A stretch of 64,000 nt of DNA from Abelmoschus esculentus. Its lineage: Eukaryota; Streptophyta; Magnoliopsida; Malvales; Malvaceae. A program made the translations under genes and the position numbers. Each line of letters begins with the position of its first letter. Within the stretch, counting starts at the first letter, position 1. The notes under the pieces are model-generated. The model was not told where the DNA came from. It saw only the letters and a program-made list of their open reading frames with translations, and searched no databases. This document shows, piece after piece, positions 11,481-23,168 of this stretch. Location: positions 7,064,936-7,128,935 of the forward strand of contig JAUCBN010000017.1 of assembly GCA_035048815.1 (NCBI GenBank), read 5' to 3'.

Positions 11481-11695
11481 ATTAGTTAGGTCTTAGGGTT
11501 TGTTTGCTTTGGGTATGATATATTTTATGTTTTGTTCTCCTTTGAAATTATCATTATTTTGAGTTTTATGTTTATGTATTTTTTTTGAATATGCTTTATA
11601 TATCTTGGTTTTTAGGTTCTGTCATGGTTCATATCCTGAAAATGGTTATGTTTATCACTGTAATTTTTGTTGGTTGTTCTCTGTTATTTGTAAAA

Positions 11696-11811
11696 GGTTT
11701 AATCCGAGTATATAGGCTGGACTACCCGACCTACGATGCTACTGGTGTCAAAGGATGTTTCTAAAGGATCTCATGGACTGGTTTAACAACGCCAAGTATA
11801 AGGATTAAACC
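11696..11811 (+). repeat. 116-bp conserved block with inverted ends, copy B
   Basis: The ends GGTTTAATCC and GGATTAAACC form a perfect 10-bp inverted repeat. The interior matches copy A closely and copy C (35171-35288) clearly. It is the best-preserved copy. Confidence 0.8.
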
Positions 11812-12229
11812 TTTGTTTTGGTCTTAGGGTTTGTTTGCTTTGGGTCTGATATATTTTATGTTTTGTTCTCCTTTGAAATTATCATTATTTTGAGTTTTAT
11901 GTTTATATTTATGTACTTTCTTTGAATATGTTTTATATATCTAGGTTTTAGGTTCTGTCATGGTTCATATTCTGATATATTTTATGTTCTGTTCTCCTTT
12001 AAAATTATCATTATTTTGAGTTTAGGTTTTTAGATTTGAAATTATCATTATGCTTTGTTTAGTTTATCGTTGTTTTCTGTTCTTTGAATATGTTTTATAT
12101 ATAATTTTTATCACTGTTATTTGCTTGTTTGTTCGCTATTTTTTGTTCTTTCTTTCTTTCTTTCTTTATCTATTTGTCCTTATTTATTTATTTATTATCT
12201 AATAAAATCTATAATATTTTTTAAGTAAT

Positions 12230-12314
12230 ATGAATGAGTTTTCATATGAATTGGAATATCATAGACCGGGTGACAGAGGTCTAAATGAGCTAAGTGAACC
12301 GCACTCTGAAAGAG
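12230..12314 (+). CDS. possible short first coding exon of the hAT unit
   Basis: An ATG at 12230 opens a 28-codon frame (MNEFSYELEYHRPGDRG and on) that runs into a good plant splice donor, AG then GTATGT, at 12315. No domain is recognised. It is listed because it is compositionally unlike the T-rich sequence before it and sits just before hAT transposase sequence. No clear acceptor is seen before 12387, so the splice is unproven and an internal deletion may have joined unrelated parts. Confidence 0.25.
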
Positions 12315-12386
12315 GTATGTTCCTCTCTTATATATCTTAATTTCTATTTATTTTTTATATTTTCTTGGTTCTTATACACTTTGTTT

Positions 12387-12483
12387 TCTGGTTCATATGA
12401 ATGGGAAACTGCTCAATTAATCTGCGATTTTCTTAAGCCTTTCTTTGAAATTACTAATATATTTTCTGGTTCTAAGTACCAAA
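12387..12483 (+). pseudogene. hAT transposase fragment, central part
   Basis: Translation gives YEWETAQLICDFLKPFF followed by EITNIFSGSKY, the central motif of plant hAT transposases (W, then FL.PF..IT, then SGS.YPT). The N-terminal BED zinc finger and first catalytic region are absent upstream. The frame is cut at 12484 by the start of a Ty3-type LTR and resumes at 18350 with GSKYPTVNLYLDNIV. Transposases of this family bind element ends and cut and paste DNA in the nucleus. This one cannot be made intact. Confidence 0.8.
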
Positions 12484-15400
12484 TGTAACCCCCTCGACCC
12501 GGTCTAGACGTCACCCGACTCGAACGAGCTATACGGGGAATACCGAGGCTAATTCGGAGACTCCCCCCCAATAAACAATCCTAAAAAAATTTATCATTTA
12601 TCTTTTCTAAATACTTTGATTAGATCCTATATGTTCATGCAAGGACTGAATTCAATTGCAGCGGAAACTAAAGAGAAACGAGTCCTAATTTAATCGAACA
12701 AGTTTTAGGGACCTAATTATAATTTCCAGAATTTTATACCCTGGTTATGAAATTAAAGTTATCAATATTTAATTAAGTATATTTCATGCTTGAACGTAAA
12801 TTTAAGACTTAAAATAAATCTACAAGTCATTTAATTGCATGCTCAAAGTTTAAGGACTATTTTCAGCTTCAAAAGGTTTCATGACGCTCTATATGCAATT
12901 AATCAAAAACACTTTAAGCACATGACATATGCACTTCAACCTAGTTAACAATAATATATTCAACTCCAAAGAGTATGCTTCAACATCAACAATCTTATAA
13001 ACACACGAAAGAACTACCTCAATATTCTCAACATGATTTTTAGATGCATTCCAACCTAAATAACATCATAGATTCAACTAATAAGTAATCATGCTTCATT
13101 ATCAATAATACTCAAATTTATATATAGGATATCAACTTTGATATTTATCAAATAAGTATAAGCATATAACAATTTCAAGTCTCAAAAGCATAAACATTAT
13201 TCATAATATGATAACTCATCCCCATTGCTCTCTCACTACTACTAATGTTATAAAGACACACTTGAGCTTTCACTTAACGGTTACCTGGATACTTGCTCCT
13301 CTTTGCTGCCTCCACATCAAATACTCTGCATTGCAAGGTAAATGAGAGGTTAAGCATAAGCTTAGTGAGTGAATAAAACAAGTATAAAAAAACACCTTAC
13401 AATGCAGCCCATATTAAACCAATTTCATCAACTTAAAAACATGTTATGCTCTTTATAAAACAAAATACATATAGATAACAATGTCACTTTTAAAACTCAG
13501 TAAGTGTCATCAAACCATAGCTAACAATGTCATCATTAGATTTTAGTAAAAAAAACCATTTTGAACTCACCTGCTTGAAAAGCTAAAACACAAGTCTTAC
13601 ATGCTATTCACATAGCAATGCTTACGCGTGCATCTCAATGCACAAAGCTCAAGTCTTACATGCTACAACATAGCAATGCTAAAATCACATGCATACCAAT
13701 GCATAAAACCTTGCATGCATAATACCATATGCAATCAAGTGAAAACTATGACACTTATCTTAGAAAAGTAAAAACATATATTGGTGCTAGTGATCCGATT
13801 TGTACCACTCTAAATCGTTAGGATAAACGGGCAACCACATGTTAGTACCACTCCTAGAGCACGCGCATGTTGATACCACTCTCAACATGAATTATCTCAC
13901 CTTGGTGTCCGGTGACAGTACCACTCCGATCAACCCGTATGTGACAGTACCACTCCCATCACATAGTATTGGAATAAAAGGCAAAATGCAACACACAAGG
14001 AATTTATACACGTACAAATTTTGAATATTTATAGTGCACTCTAGACCCTATTGATCGATCAACTTATCCCATAAGGTTCATCACTTAACTAGCCAATATA
14101 TTATCAAAAACCAATGCTCAATATTTAATTCAAAACAGAATTCAAATCACATGTATCCCACTTTTTACTCATCACTTGTAAAAACCGATAAAACCACTTT
14201 TATCTTATTTTTCAAAATAAAAATCGTGGAAACATTGAATGTATATAAAATATCTTTAAAAACAGTCTCATGAGCATTTATATACATGCATAATCACATA
14301 TGCATAACACAATAAGAGCAAAATAACATAATAAAAACACGGCGTAATATGGAAACCTTTAAGAAAGCAATATTTTAAACGTACTTCAAAGTATAGGGAG
14401 TTTTTTCACACCTTCCCTACACCCCCAAACCTTTGAAAAACATTTAAAACCATGCCAAATTGGCAACCCTCATAATCCACTCACCGATTTACTGAAACTT
14501 GCTCGACAAGTCACCCGAAAACGCGATTCAGCTTTCCAAACTCTTTCAAACTTGTTCCTCTATCTCTTGACCTAATTCAAGCATCAAAACCAAATTTTTT
14601 AGTGTATTAAAACACACCCAAACATCCCTCAATTCGAACCAATACATGGCAGCCCCTAAAAACACCATAAAACTTAACCGAAACTCACCGAAAACCTCTC
14701 CAAACACCCCCTAAACCTTAGGTCCGGGATTAGATACTTTAAAGCCATCTTAATTACATCTAAGCACTTCAAGATTCATGTATTTATGCATCAAAAATAG
14801 CCATGTAAAACCCTTGAATGAAAATCAAGTAAACAATGGAATTTTTATCAAGGAAACCGATTTTATTGATTCAAGACTTTAAAGATTGTTCCAATAAGAG
14901 AAGAACTTAGGAAATTCATTAAAGAAATTTAGGTTTTAGAGGTTTTAAGGATTATAAACTCCAAAATTAATCTAACCCCTTCAAAGGTTTAAAAACTAGA
15001 AAACCCGTAGAAAAACGACAAGATTTTGATGAAGAAAAATATAAGAAAATAAACCAACAAAATTTTATTAAAAAGAATGGATATTTACCTTTAAAAGATG
15101 ATGAAGAGGCTTCCTTGGGGAAGAAGAAACCGAAATTTAAAGAAGAGATATTTTTAAAAAGTGATTTTTTGTGTTTTAGATCAAAATTAGAGAATTTTGA
15201 TTACTTAGGTTAAAACTAGGGATTAAAGGTTGTTTATATAGGCTCTTGGAAAACTTAGATCAACTAGGATTAAGATTATATCAAATTACTTTAAAGATCC
15301 AAAGTTTTGGCTTAGTTTATAAAATTTTCCTCAAGTTTTCTATTTTTGCAAAACGGTCACTAATTTCAAAATCTTAGGGATTCAAGGGTCAATTTTCAAA

Positions 15401-15582
15401 ATTGATTTGACCAAAGTCTAATATATATTAATTAAGGATTTTATAATATTTTTCCTTAATTTATTTCGATTGAAAACTAATTTTTAAGTATTTAATCGCG
15501 AACTAGGCTAAAGCGACAAAATCGGTCCACTAGAACTCTAAACCGGCCTCTAAACTTCTAGGCCCAAATTTGGGGTGTTACA
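12484..15582 (-). repeat. complete 3' LTR of the Tekay-type element, 3.1 kb
   Basis: It runs from TGTAACCCCC to GGTGTTACA. Long LTRs with TGTAACACCCC starts are typical of Tekay/Del chromoviruses. Its right 559 bp (15024-15582) match 17791-18349 base for base in length, with roughly a dozen substitutions by eye. It includes a region of 'taccactc' phrases at 13800-13960 and direct words 'tcttacatgcta'. The only open frame of note (13839-14024) has no domain. Confidence 0.88.
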
Positions 15583-15597
15583 ACTCTCCCCCACTTA
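15583..15597 (-). other. polypurine tract of the Tekay-type element
   Basis: The minus strand reads TAAGTGGGGGAGAGT immediately before the LTR start. Just upstream on the minus strand, TTCGAGGACGAAATTTC reads FEDEIS, the usual C-terminal end of Tekay/Del Pol. It confirms orientation and family. Confidence 0.85.
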
Positions 15598-17790
15598 AGA
15601 AATTTCGTCCTCGAAATTTTCACCATAGAAAGAGGTAAGGAAACTGGTCTTCACAATTTCCTTTCACTCCTACGTGACTTTCCAAACACCAAGATACAAC
15701 TTAAACACTCCGAAACACACGAGGATCTTAAAAAAAGAGACCTTTGCTACCCAAAATCAAAATCTCAACATACATCTCATAAAGAAAATATTCAGTCTCA
15801 TCTTTACACCACCCATCTTCACAATTTGCAATGATTCATAGAATAACGACACTCCTTGCATCCTAAAGCTAAAAGAAAAACCATTTTTCTTTTCCTAACG
15901 GCCTAACTCTCCTTACTTAAGGTTGGCAATCAACTCTCGACAAACTACAACTTCTCACTTCCACTAATAAGCTTAACTTTCTCAAACATATTCAAAAATA
16001 CAAGGCAACAATTAAAACTTTTCACCGATTCTCGCTTACCACAACAATACATAACAACTTCCACCAATATAAACCTTAAACAGTACTACTCAATCACAAA
16101 ACTTCTAAATACGGTTATAAGCAACTCTACCAATGACAACATCCTTACCAAGAACCTAAAAAATTCATGTCGTAACATCTTAACATACCTTTCTAGACTT
16201 GGATAACTCACTTTTATCGGTTACATGTCTATTAACGAGAGAACACTCATAAACTCAATTGGAAACCCATTATCTGTCTCAAAACCTTACCACATTAAGG
16301 CATACTGCTCAACAGCTCCAACCGTTCTCAAAGAAAACACTCTCTTTCAACTGCCAAGAAACCACGTCACAGAATTTATAGAGATTTGGTCACACACCTC
16401 TACTCTAATACTTATGACGACAACAGCATTCTCGAAGATTTCTGGCTCTCAAGCTCAACTTACCAACAAAACAACCATTCACTTTCAACTTAACCACATC
16501 CAAAATAAGTCCACTTAACACCAAACGCTTTCAAATTTCTACCACAACTTCTTACTTTCATATGCATAGCAAAAAACACTAATACAAATTTTGATCAAGA
16601 TACCATTCTAACTCAACACTATGCAACACAACTACGTGCCTCATAAACATAAACGACAACCAACATTACATATAAAATCCATCAACACAACCTCAATTGT
16701 TCCTCACACACGTGACTCCACCAAACATCCACTAGCAACTTACTTCAGAATATCTTAACCATGAAAAGTCTCACCCATAACTCTTTCACTAGACCAACAC
16801 TCTTCGATAAACTTAACCAAGCTAACATTTCTCTTGATTTCATAACACTCTTAAACTAATCCACTACAACCCATAATTATAATTCATACAACTTTTCCTA
16901 AATAACAACTCACTGACGGAACCATTAAACAACCTGATACTATGATCAACCCACTCTTATTTCACTTAGTTTTTTTTCTAAGTCTAAACTTCTGCCTCTT
17001 TAACCTTTTCAAACTTAATGCTACTCCTCTATCTACTTAATCTTAAAATCCTTCTTAATGTTAAGTAACAACCACACAGAAAAAAAAACTAATCATAAAC
17101 AGATAACTCAACAACACAAACCCTCGCAACACTTCCTGACGATAAAACAAGCTCAAAAGATTGTCTAACCAATAATGGTTATAAACTACCAACATTCCTT
17201 ATCACACAACTTCATATAGAGATATCCAAGGATTACATCCAAAACCTCCACAACAACCTGATCATACTCAAGCAAAACCTGACACAACTCTTTAGGAACA
17301 CAACATGCAAAAGCTAAGCCAAATGACACAACCACCACCTCATAAGGTTCACACAAGTCTGTTATACATCCTTCATCATCTCAACTTTTTTTCTAAAATA
17401 TTTATTTCTTTTTCAAAAATCCAACTAGTGTTTTCCAAAACAAAACACAAGATCAGCTTCGCCCTTGACTTAACCATTTTCTGAATCATACCAAACAAAA
17501 GATGCCTAGTAGTACTCCCATCAAACATAAAGATAGCACAAAAACTCTTACACAACCTAACTTTCACCGAAGAAACCTCACAAAAGTCAGCATTTTTCTT
17601 TACTAACAACAAACTTCAACCAAAATTACTCTCAAGATATTCAACCTAAGTTCAACCATCCACAACTTCAAGTCCAACTAATCAATCCTTATCTAAGAAT
17701 ACTTTCCAAACATAACAGTAACTCAACCCACTAGACAATAGGCTCAAAACCAACAAGAGTATCTTCCAAGCACTTTATAAACCTATAATT
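15598..17790 (-). pseudogene. remnant of the Tekay-type interior, no intact pol
   Basis: Close to the polypurine tract the minus strand still reads pieces of the Pol C-terminus (FPYLF, then F.DEIS). Further in, no gag, RT or integrase motif is recognisable and no long frame is open. Base use is odd: the plus strand is rich in A and C and poor in G over about 2 kb, suggesting heavy C-to-T decay of the minus strand or a different origin. The open frames at 16225-16518 and 17376-17612 have no recognised domain. Confidence 0.5.
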
Positions 17791-18349
17791 TTTTGATGAA
17801 GAAAAATATAATAAAATAAACCAACAAAATTTTATTAAAAAGAATGAATATTTACCTTCAAAAGATGATGAAGAGGTTTCCTTGGGGAAGAAGAAACCGA
17901 AATTTAAAGAAGAGATATTTTTAAAAAGTGAATTTTTGTGTTTTAGATAAAAATTGGAGAATTTTGATTACTTAGGTTAAAACTAGGGATTAAAGGTTGT
18001 TTACATAGGCTCTTGGAAAACTTAGATCAACTAGGATTAGGATTATATCAAATTACTTTAAAGATCCAAAGTTTTGGCTTAGTTTATAAAATTTTCCTCA
18101 AGTTTTCTATTTTTGCAAAACGGTCACTAATTTCAAAATCTTAGGGATTCAAGGGTCAATTTTCAAAATTGATTTGAACAAAGTCTAATATATATTAATT
18201 AAGGATTTTATAATATTTTTCCTTAATTTATTTCGATTGAAAACTAATTTTTAAGTATTTAATCCCGAACTAGGCTAAACCGACAAAATTGGTCCACTAG
18301 AACTCTAAACCGGCCTCTAAACTTCTAGGTCCAAATTTGGGGTGTTACA
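17791..18349 (-). repeat. truncated 5' LTR remnant of the Tekay-type element
   Basis: It aligns without gaps in length to 15024-15582. It starts abruptly at TTTTGATGAAG, so the rest of the LTR and the primer binding site were deleted together with the adjacent interior. Confidence 0.9.
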
Positions 18350-19227
18350 GGTTCCAAGTATCCTACTGTTAATTTATACTTGGATAATATTGTTTCTATA
18401 GAGAAGTTGTTGTGTGATGCTCACAATGATCCTTGTGAGGGTGTTTCTAAAATGGTAAGACCAGTGCTTGAGTTGTATGAGAAGTATTGGTCTGATCACT
18501 CAACTATTCTCTCCTTTTCTGTTTTATTTGATCCCAGATATAAGTTACAACTTTTGAAGGAGTTGTATGTTGTCCTCTATGTTGAGGTTGAGGTTGACAA
18601 AAGCATGAGTATTGTTTATAATGAGTTTGTTAATTTATATACATTTTATTCAAAGTCTGTCCTCTTCTCCTCTAATTCTTCTGTTCAAAGCAACTCTTCT
18701 CAAAGTAGTACAAGTCTGTCCAGTTCTAGTCGACCTCCTACTTTTAAATGTTTAATTTTTTTTAGGTGAGTTGATTTAATTTTTTTTAAGTTAATATATT
18801 AATCTTTTTTAAATTTTTACAAACTGTTAATACCCTTTATTTTCAAAACTTTGATGTGAATTTAGCTGCCTCAAGGAGTGAAAAATCTGATGTGGACTCA
18901 TACATTAATCTTCCCCTGATGCCTCATTTCGAGGATAGCCAATTTGATATTTTGGAGTTTTGGAAGGCACAAGCTATTTCTTTCCCTGTTCTTGCACAAA
19001 TGGAAAGAGATGTTTTAGCCATTCCAATCACTTTTGTTGCTTCTGAATCTTCCTTTAGTATGAGAGGAAGAATTTTGAATAAATTAAGGGCTAAACTTCT
19101 ACCCAAAAATGTTGAAATTTTTGTAAAAACTCGTAATTGGTTATATGGTTTTGAACTGGAGGAAGAATATGAAGATTATCTTACTGTTGTGCAAGACTCT
19201 TCAATTCTAAGTCCTACTGAAGATTGA
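18350..19227 (+). pseudogene. hAT transposase, C-terminal part with dimerisation domain
   Basis: It resumes the frame cut at 12484 (GSKYPTVNLYLDNIV). DPRYKLQLLKELY follows, then a serine-rich stretch. After an interruption near 18766-18855 the frame reopens at 18856 with SQFDILEFWK, FPVLAQMERDVLAIP and ASESSFSMRGRILNKLRAKL. These match the hAT C-terminal dimerisation domain (PF05699), which is complete here and ends at a stop at 19225-19227. The break at 18766 looks like a splice donor (AG then GTGAGT), but the obvious acceptor does not restore the frame, so I treat it as damage or an unidentified intron. Without the N-terminus and with 5.9 kb of LTR element inside the gene, it is not functional. 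Confidence 0.85.
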
Positions 19228-19395
19228 AATTAAGTTAAAGGTAAATCCTCTAATTTTTTAATGTTCTTTTCCTTTTCAATATTTATTAATTTATAATTTT
19301 ATTTATTTTTTACTCTATTTCAGGCTTTCTTCGGAGTTGAATGGTACTGTGTGAAAGATTTTATAGAGCTGAAAACAGGTATTTTATCTTAGTGC
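19228..19395 (+). other. 3' region of the hAT gene
   Basis: It directly follows the stop codon and contains an acceptor-like TTTCAG at 19318-19323 followed by GCTTTCTTCGG. It may be a spliced 3' untranslated region. No coding content is visible. Confidence 0.35.
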
Positions 19396-19960
19396 TTATA
19401 ATTTTATCTTATTGTTAATTTTTTATGCTTATGTTTAAATGCTTACTGTTAATTGTATGATGCTTATGCTTATGATTATGAATGGCAATGTGTTATGACT
19501 TATGTTTAGATGATATGGTTTAGGGTAGATTATGATTATGATACTTATGATATGTCTTATGTTATGATGCTTATGTTTAGATGCTTACTGTTAATTGTAT
19601 GATGCTTATGCTTATGCTTATGCTTATGCTTATGAATGGTACTGTGTTATGACTTATGTTTAGATGATATGGTTTAGGGTAGATTATGGTTATGATGCTT
19701 ATGATATGTCTTATGTTATGATGCTTATGTTTAGATGCTTACTGTTAATTGTATGATGCTTATGATGTTTATGAATGGTACTATGTTATGACTTATGTTT
19801 AAATGCTTATGGTTTAGGGTATGTTATGCTTATGATGCTTATGATTATGATATGCTTACTATTAATTGTATGCTTATGATATGACTTATTATGTTATGCT
19901 TATGATGTTTAAGATATTATGCTTACTGTTAATTTTTTTGGTATGTTATGAGTTATGACT
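19396..19960 (+). repeat. tandem repeat of 'gcttatgatg' type, monomers of about 120-155 bp
   Basis: The phrase GCTTACTGTTAATTGTATGATGC occurs in near-identical form at about 19441, 19583, 19737 and 19853, embedded in shorter (TTATGC)n and (TTATGA)n repetition. Spacing is about 142, 154 and 116 bp. It lies between the transposase stop and the hAT terminal repeats and is non-coding. Confidence 0.85.
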
Positions 19961-21059
19961 TATAACATAGGATTATTGTTATTGTGGTTGATTCCTCTCT
20001 ACTGCTGGTTGGTGATTGGATTAATGTTGTTGGTTTCTCACAGCTGTTGATTTTTTATCTAATTAGTTTCCCTTGGTTATTTTATGTTTCTTATGTAAGA
20101 AGTTACCCATAATTAACCTTGCTGGTGGCTTTTAGATTTTTTAGTGCTCGATGATGATAATTTTGGTATCAAAGTATTTGCATATAACATTGTAAAACTT
20201 TTACTATAAGATCTGAGAGCTCACATTTTATAATTTAAACTTTTGCTATAAAATTTTGTATATGATGTTCATTTGTAATTTTTATTATGTTTCTTTTGTA
20301 AGTTTTATATTATTGAATAATACAATAATTACATTTCCCAAAAGGCCAAATGTACTTTAAATTTATATTCTGAATTGATCTCAGTTTTTTGCTTTTCAAT
20401 TGCTTAAAGAAGTTGTATAATCTTATTTTTAGCAAATTAAAATCATATCTGATAGATATTGGGTTAAAATTGGAACTTAAATTATTTTGACTTGAATAAT
20501 TTTTAACAAATTATTAATTTTTATGAAGTTTATTAATTTGAACTTAAATTATTTAAAATAATATGAGTTGTACTTGAATAATTTTTAGGAAATTATTAAT
20601 TTGGTTCTACATATGACTTAAAATATGTTAAATTTTATGAAGTTTATTAATTTGCTAAACTTATAACTTATAACTTATAACTTAGAAGTATAATATCAAA
20701 TATTTTAGTATACAATTTAAAATTAATAAATATTTGTAATATAATTTATATAAATATTGGTAATAACTAATAAGTATGTTATAACTTATAAATATTAAAA
20801 TATAAATATATCAATGTTTATAATAAGATCATTATAAATATTATATAAGTATGTTATAACTTATATATATGTACAATATAAATATGTGTAATAAAATTGA
20901 ATTATGAATTATTAATTAAAAATTAATAAACATAAATTATATAAATATTATATTCATATTAAAATTATAATATAAGTATGTTATGTAAAATATTTATATA
21001 AATATTAACTAAGTATGATATAAGTATGTTATGTTGATACTAGTTCAGGTTAATAACAA
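19961..21059. other. AT-rich non-coding stretch
   Basis: T-rich, then A/T-rich sequence with repeated 'acttataacttata' and 'ttattaattt' words. I see no gene, LTR or structured element in it. It is probably the interior of the hAT element between gene and terminus. Confidence 0.6.
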
Positions 21060-21398
21060 GTTGGGTCATTTATCAGGTCGGGTAAAATCAGGTCTCGGGT
21101 CAACTTAGTCAGGTAATATCAGTTATCTACCAGGTCAGACTCGGGTTCGGATTCATTTCAATCGGATACAGGTCTGGTTTTAGGTTTACAGTAATAAGTT
21201 GAAATCGGGTTCAGGTCAATCTCGGTCGGATACAGTTCAGGTTCGGTTACTACAGTAACAGGTTCAACTCGGGTTCAGGTCAACAATAGTCGGATACAGA
21301 TCAGGTTCAGGTCATTAAATCCCCGGGTCAAACTAAGTTCTGACTCGAACAGGTTTCAGGCGGGTTTCCAGGTCGACTCAGCTTTTTACATCCCTAGT
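21060..21398 (+). repeat. subterminal CAGGTCGGGT repeats and likely 3' end of a hAT element
   Basis: Degenerate copies of 'caggttcgggt' and 'gtcggatacag' follow one another for about 330 bp and stop at TTTTTACATCCCTA. Reversed, this is TAGGGATGTAAAAA, typical of plant hAT ends, and hAT elements often have subterminal repeats of this kind. I could not find a matching left end, so the element's left border is undefined. Confidence 0.55.
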
Positions 21399-21439
21399 TT
21401 ATAGGTGTTGAAACAGTCAAAGGTTTAATTATAATTGTT

Positions 21440-21920
21440 TGGGATTGGATATATATTATAATACTTCAAATTTTGGATCTTCCGAAAATTTAGATTTTTA
21501 TGATTTTTTTGTACTTTTAACAATTTGATAATTTTATATTAAAAAGTTAAAAAAAATAAATTTTCATAGATGTGAATCTTTTTTATATTTAATAGTTTGT
21601 TGTTTTTTATATTCAAAATTATGAAATTTTTAAAAATATAATCTTCAAATTCAAAAAAAAATAATTCAATCAAAATATTTAGAGTAACCAGATATCTGAA
21701 TATCCGATTTAATTATCCGATATTTGAATAATTGGACATCTAATTTTTCTAAATTCGATACAAATTACAATATTTTAAATTTTAGATTATCAGAAAATTT
21801 AAATGTTCATGAATATTATTTTTATTTTTAAAATTTAATGCTTGTTATATCCGAAAATTTAAAAATTAAAATTTTCATTAATGTGAATCTTGTTATATTT
21901 AGCAATTTGTTGTTTGTTAT
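21440..21920. repeat. 315-bp satellite-like repeat, left part (split by the Ty3 element)
   Basis: Two partial monomers begin near 21447 and 21762 (attacaatatttt, aaaatttag, gtgaatctt, ttagcaatttgttg), about 315 bp apart. The second is cut at 21920 by the Ty3 element and continues at 29762. A relative occurs at 47620-48140. Each monomer has a palindromic patch of ATATCCGA and TTGATTATCC words. Confidence 0.75.
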
Positions 21921-22603
21921 TGTAACAACCCAGATTCGGATCCGAGTGTCGGGTTAATTCGAGGGGTTTAGAATTCGGTTTTGGGCCCCGAGTTTAGTGG
22001 TTTTGGGCCTCGGGTTTGTGTAGGGCCTTGTTGGGCCTTATGGTGATGGCTTGTGAATGGTAAGCTAAGGGCATTTTTGTAAATATCAAAATGGATGAAA
22101 GGGGAGGGGTTAGGGGAGTTATTTTTCTCTGCAAAAGTAGAGGAGGTGATATCACCTTATCCCTCATCCTCTTCCTCCATCCTTGCAAGAGAGAAAGTAA
22201 GAAAAGATTCAACCTTTATTACGGTAAGTCAAGAACCTCGTTTTAGTGGTGGAGGGTAAGTTGTGGAGATGGTTGTGATCTACAAAACAAGGTAAGAAAG
22301 TGTATGTTTGGTGAAGATGAAGATTTAAGTGGAGGTTTTAGGTGGAGTTCGGGATTGGGTTTTAGGAGCTTAAAATCTAAGTCTTTTAGTGTTTTTAAGC
22401 CCTAGAATTATTCCAAGGTGTGTCTAATCCGTTTCTCATCCTTCCCTTGTAGAGGAAGAAGGTGGTGAGACATCTACAAGTTTAAGGAGGGAAAAATCTT
22501 AAGGTTGAGCTTGGAGCTCAGGTTTGTTGCTTTGGTCGCTCAAGGTTGGTACTCCTAACTCTCCTTTCATCGTTCAATTCATGATAGAATGCATAGCATG
22601 TAG

Positions 22604-23168
22604 AATCCCATGTATGTATGCTTGGTTTGCTTGAAAGAGGTCATTAATGGTGAAATTCGTATTAATATGATTAAGGGTTGGAAATTGGTATTAAAACGCT
22701 CTAAATATCATCAATATTGAGTAGGAACACTTTAGGATCGATTAGATTAAGTTTGGAGATTATCCTTAGAAAATTTTAGGAGAAACCTATAGTTTCATAT
22801 AGGAGGTATCGATACCGGTGGTCCGTGTATCGATACCCCTGAGTGGAAATAGGCTATGAGGACAGGGGTATCGAACCATAGTTCAATACCGAGTTCTCTA
22901 GTGGTATCTCGGGTTCGATTCTAGTATCGAATCTGGAGGGCCTCCTTTGTTGACCTTTGAGTTGGTCAAAGGATATCGATGCCAGTATTGATACCCGTGT
23001 TTCGATGCACTCTTTGGGTAGGCATCGATGCAGTCTGTTTCGATACCCCATCTAAGGGTATCAATACCACTGTGTATTTTGGTCAAGTTGAGTAGAATTT
23101 TGGGGGCCGATGCTTTTAATAAGTAATCCCATTAATCTAAAAGCTATAAACTGAATTATTATTTTAAG
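22604..23168 (+). repeat. TATCGATA-rich module present only in the 5' LTR
   Basis: The module contains GGTATCGATACC (a perfect 12-bp palindrome at 22805-22816) and about ten variants such as GTATCGATACCC, ATATCGATGCC, TTTCGATACCCC and GGTATCAATACC. In the 3' LTR the flanking words CATAGCATGTAG and ATTGGTGTTATAATCC are joined directly. Thus this 565-bp block was either inserted in one LTR or deleted from the other. Confidence 0.85.

Larger units (their letters stand above)
11251..11965 (+). repeat. tandem repeat, about 330-345 bp, two and a partial third copy
   Basis: The phrase GAATATG followed by a ttatatat stretch and TAGGTTCTGTCATGGTTC recurs at 11258, 11587 and 11934. The first two copies each contain the 116-bp conserved hairpin-ended block. 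The third copy stops after about 60 bp. Confidence 0.85.
11067..12229 (+). other. T-rich leader or intron sequence upstream of hAT coding fragments
   Basis: The sequence resumes directly after the target duplication of the Athila-like element. It is T-rich with repeated ttctta and ttatgttt words, a run of tttc repeats near 12150, and the tandem repeat described separately. It resembles a plant intron. No coding domain is visible. Confidence 0.5.
12484..18349 (-). mobile_element. decayed Tekay/Del-type Ty3 element inserted in the hAT transposase
   Basis: The boundaries are TGTAACCCCC on the left and GGGGTGTTACA on the right. The left LTR is complete. The right one is only a 559-bp remnant, so about 2.5 kb of LTR plus most of gag-pol has been lost. 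Orientation is minus: the polypurine tract TAAGTGGGGGAGAGT abuts the left LTR. At the insertion point hAT sequence GGTTCTAAGTACC is followed on the far side by GGTTCCAAGTATCC, an unusually long duplication instead of a 5-bp TSD. Confidence 0.8.

Noticed and set aside
17376..17612. 78-codon minus-strand frame in the Tekay-type interior
   Set aside because: No recognisable domain. It lies in a region of skewed composition and probably arises by chance.
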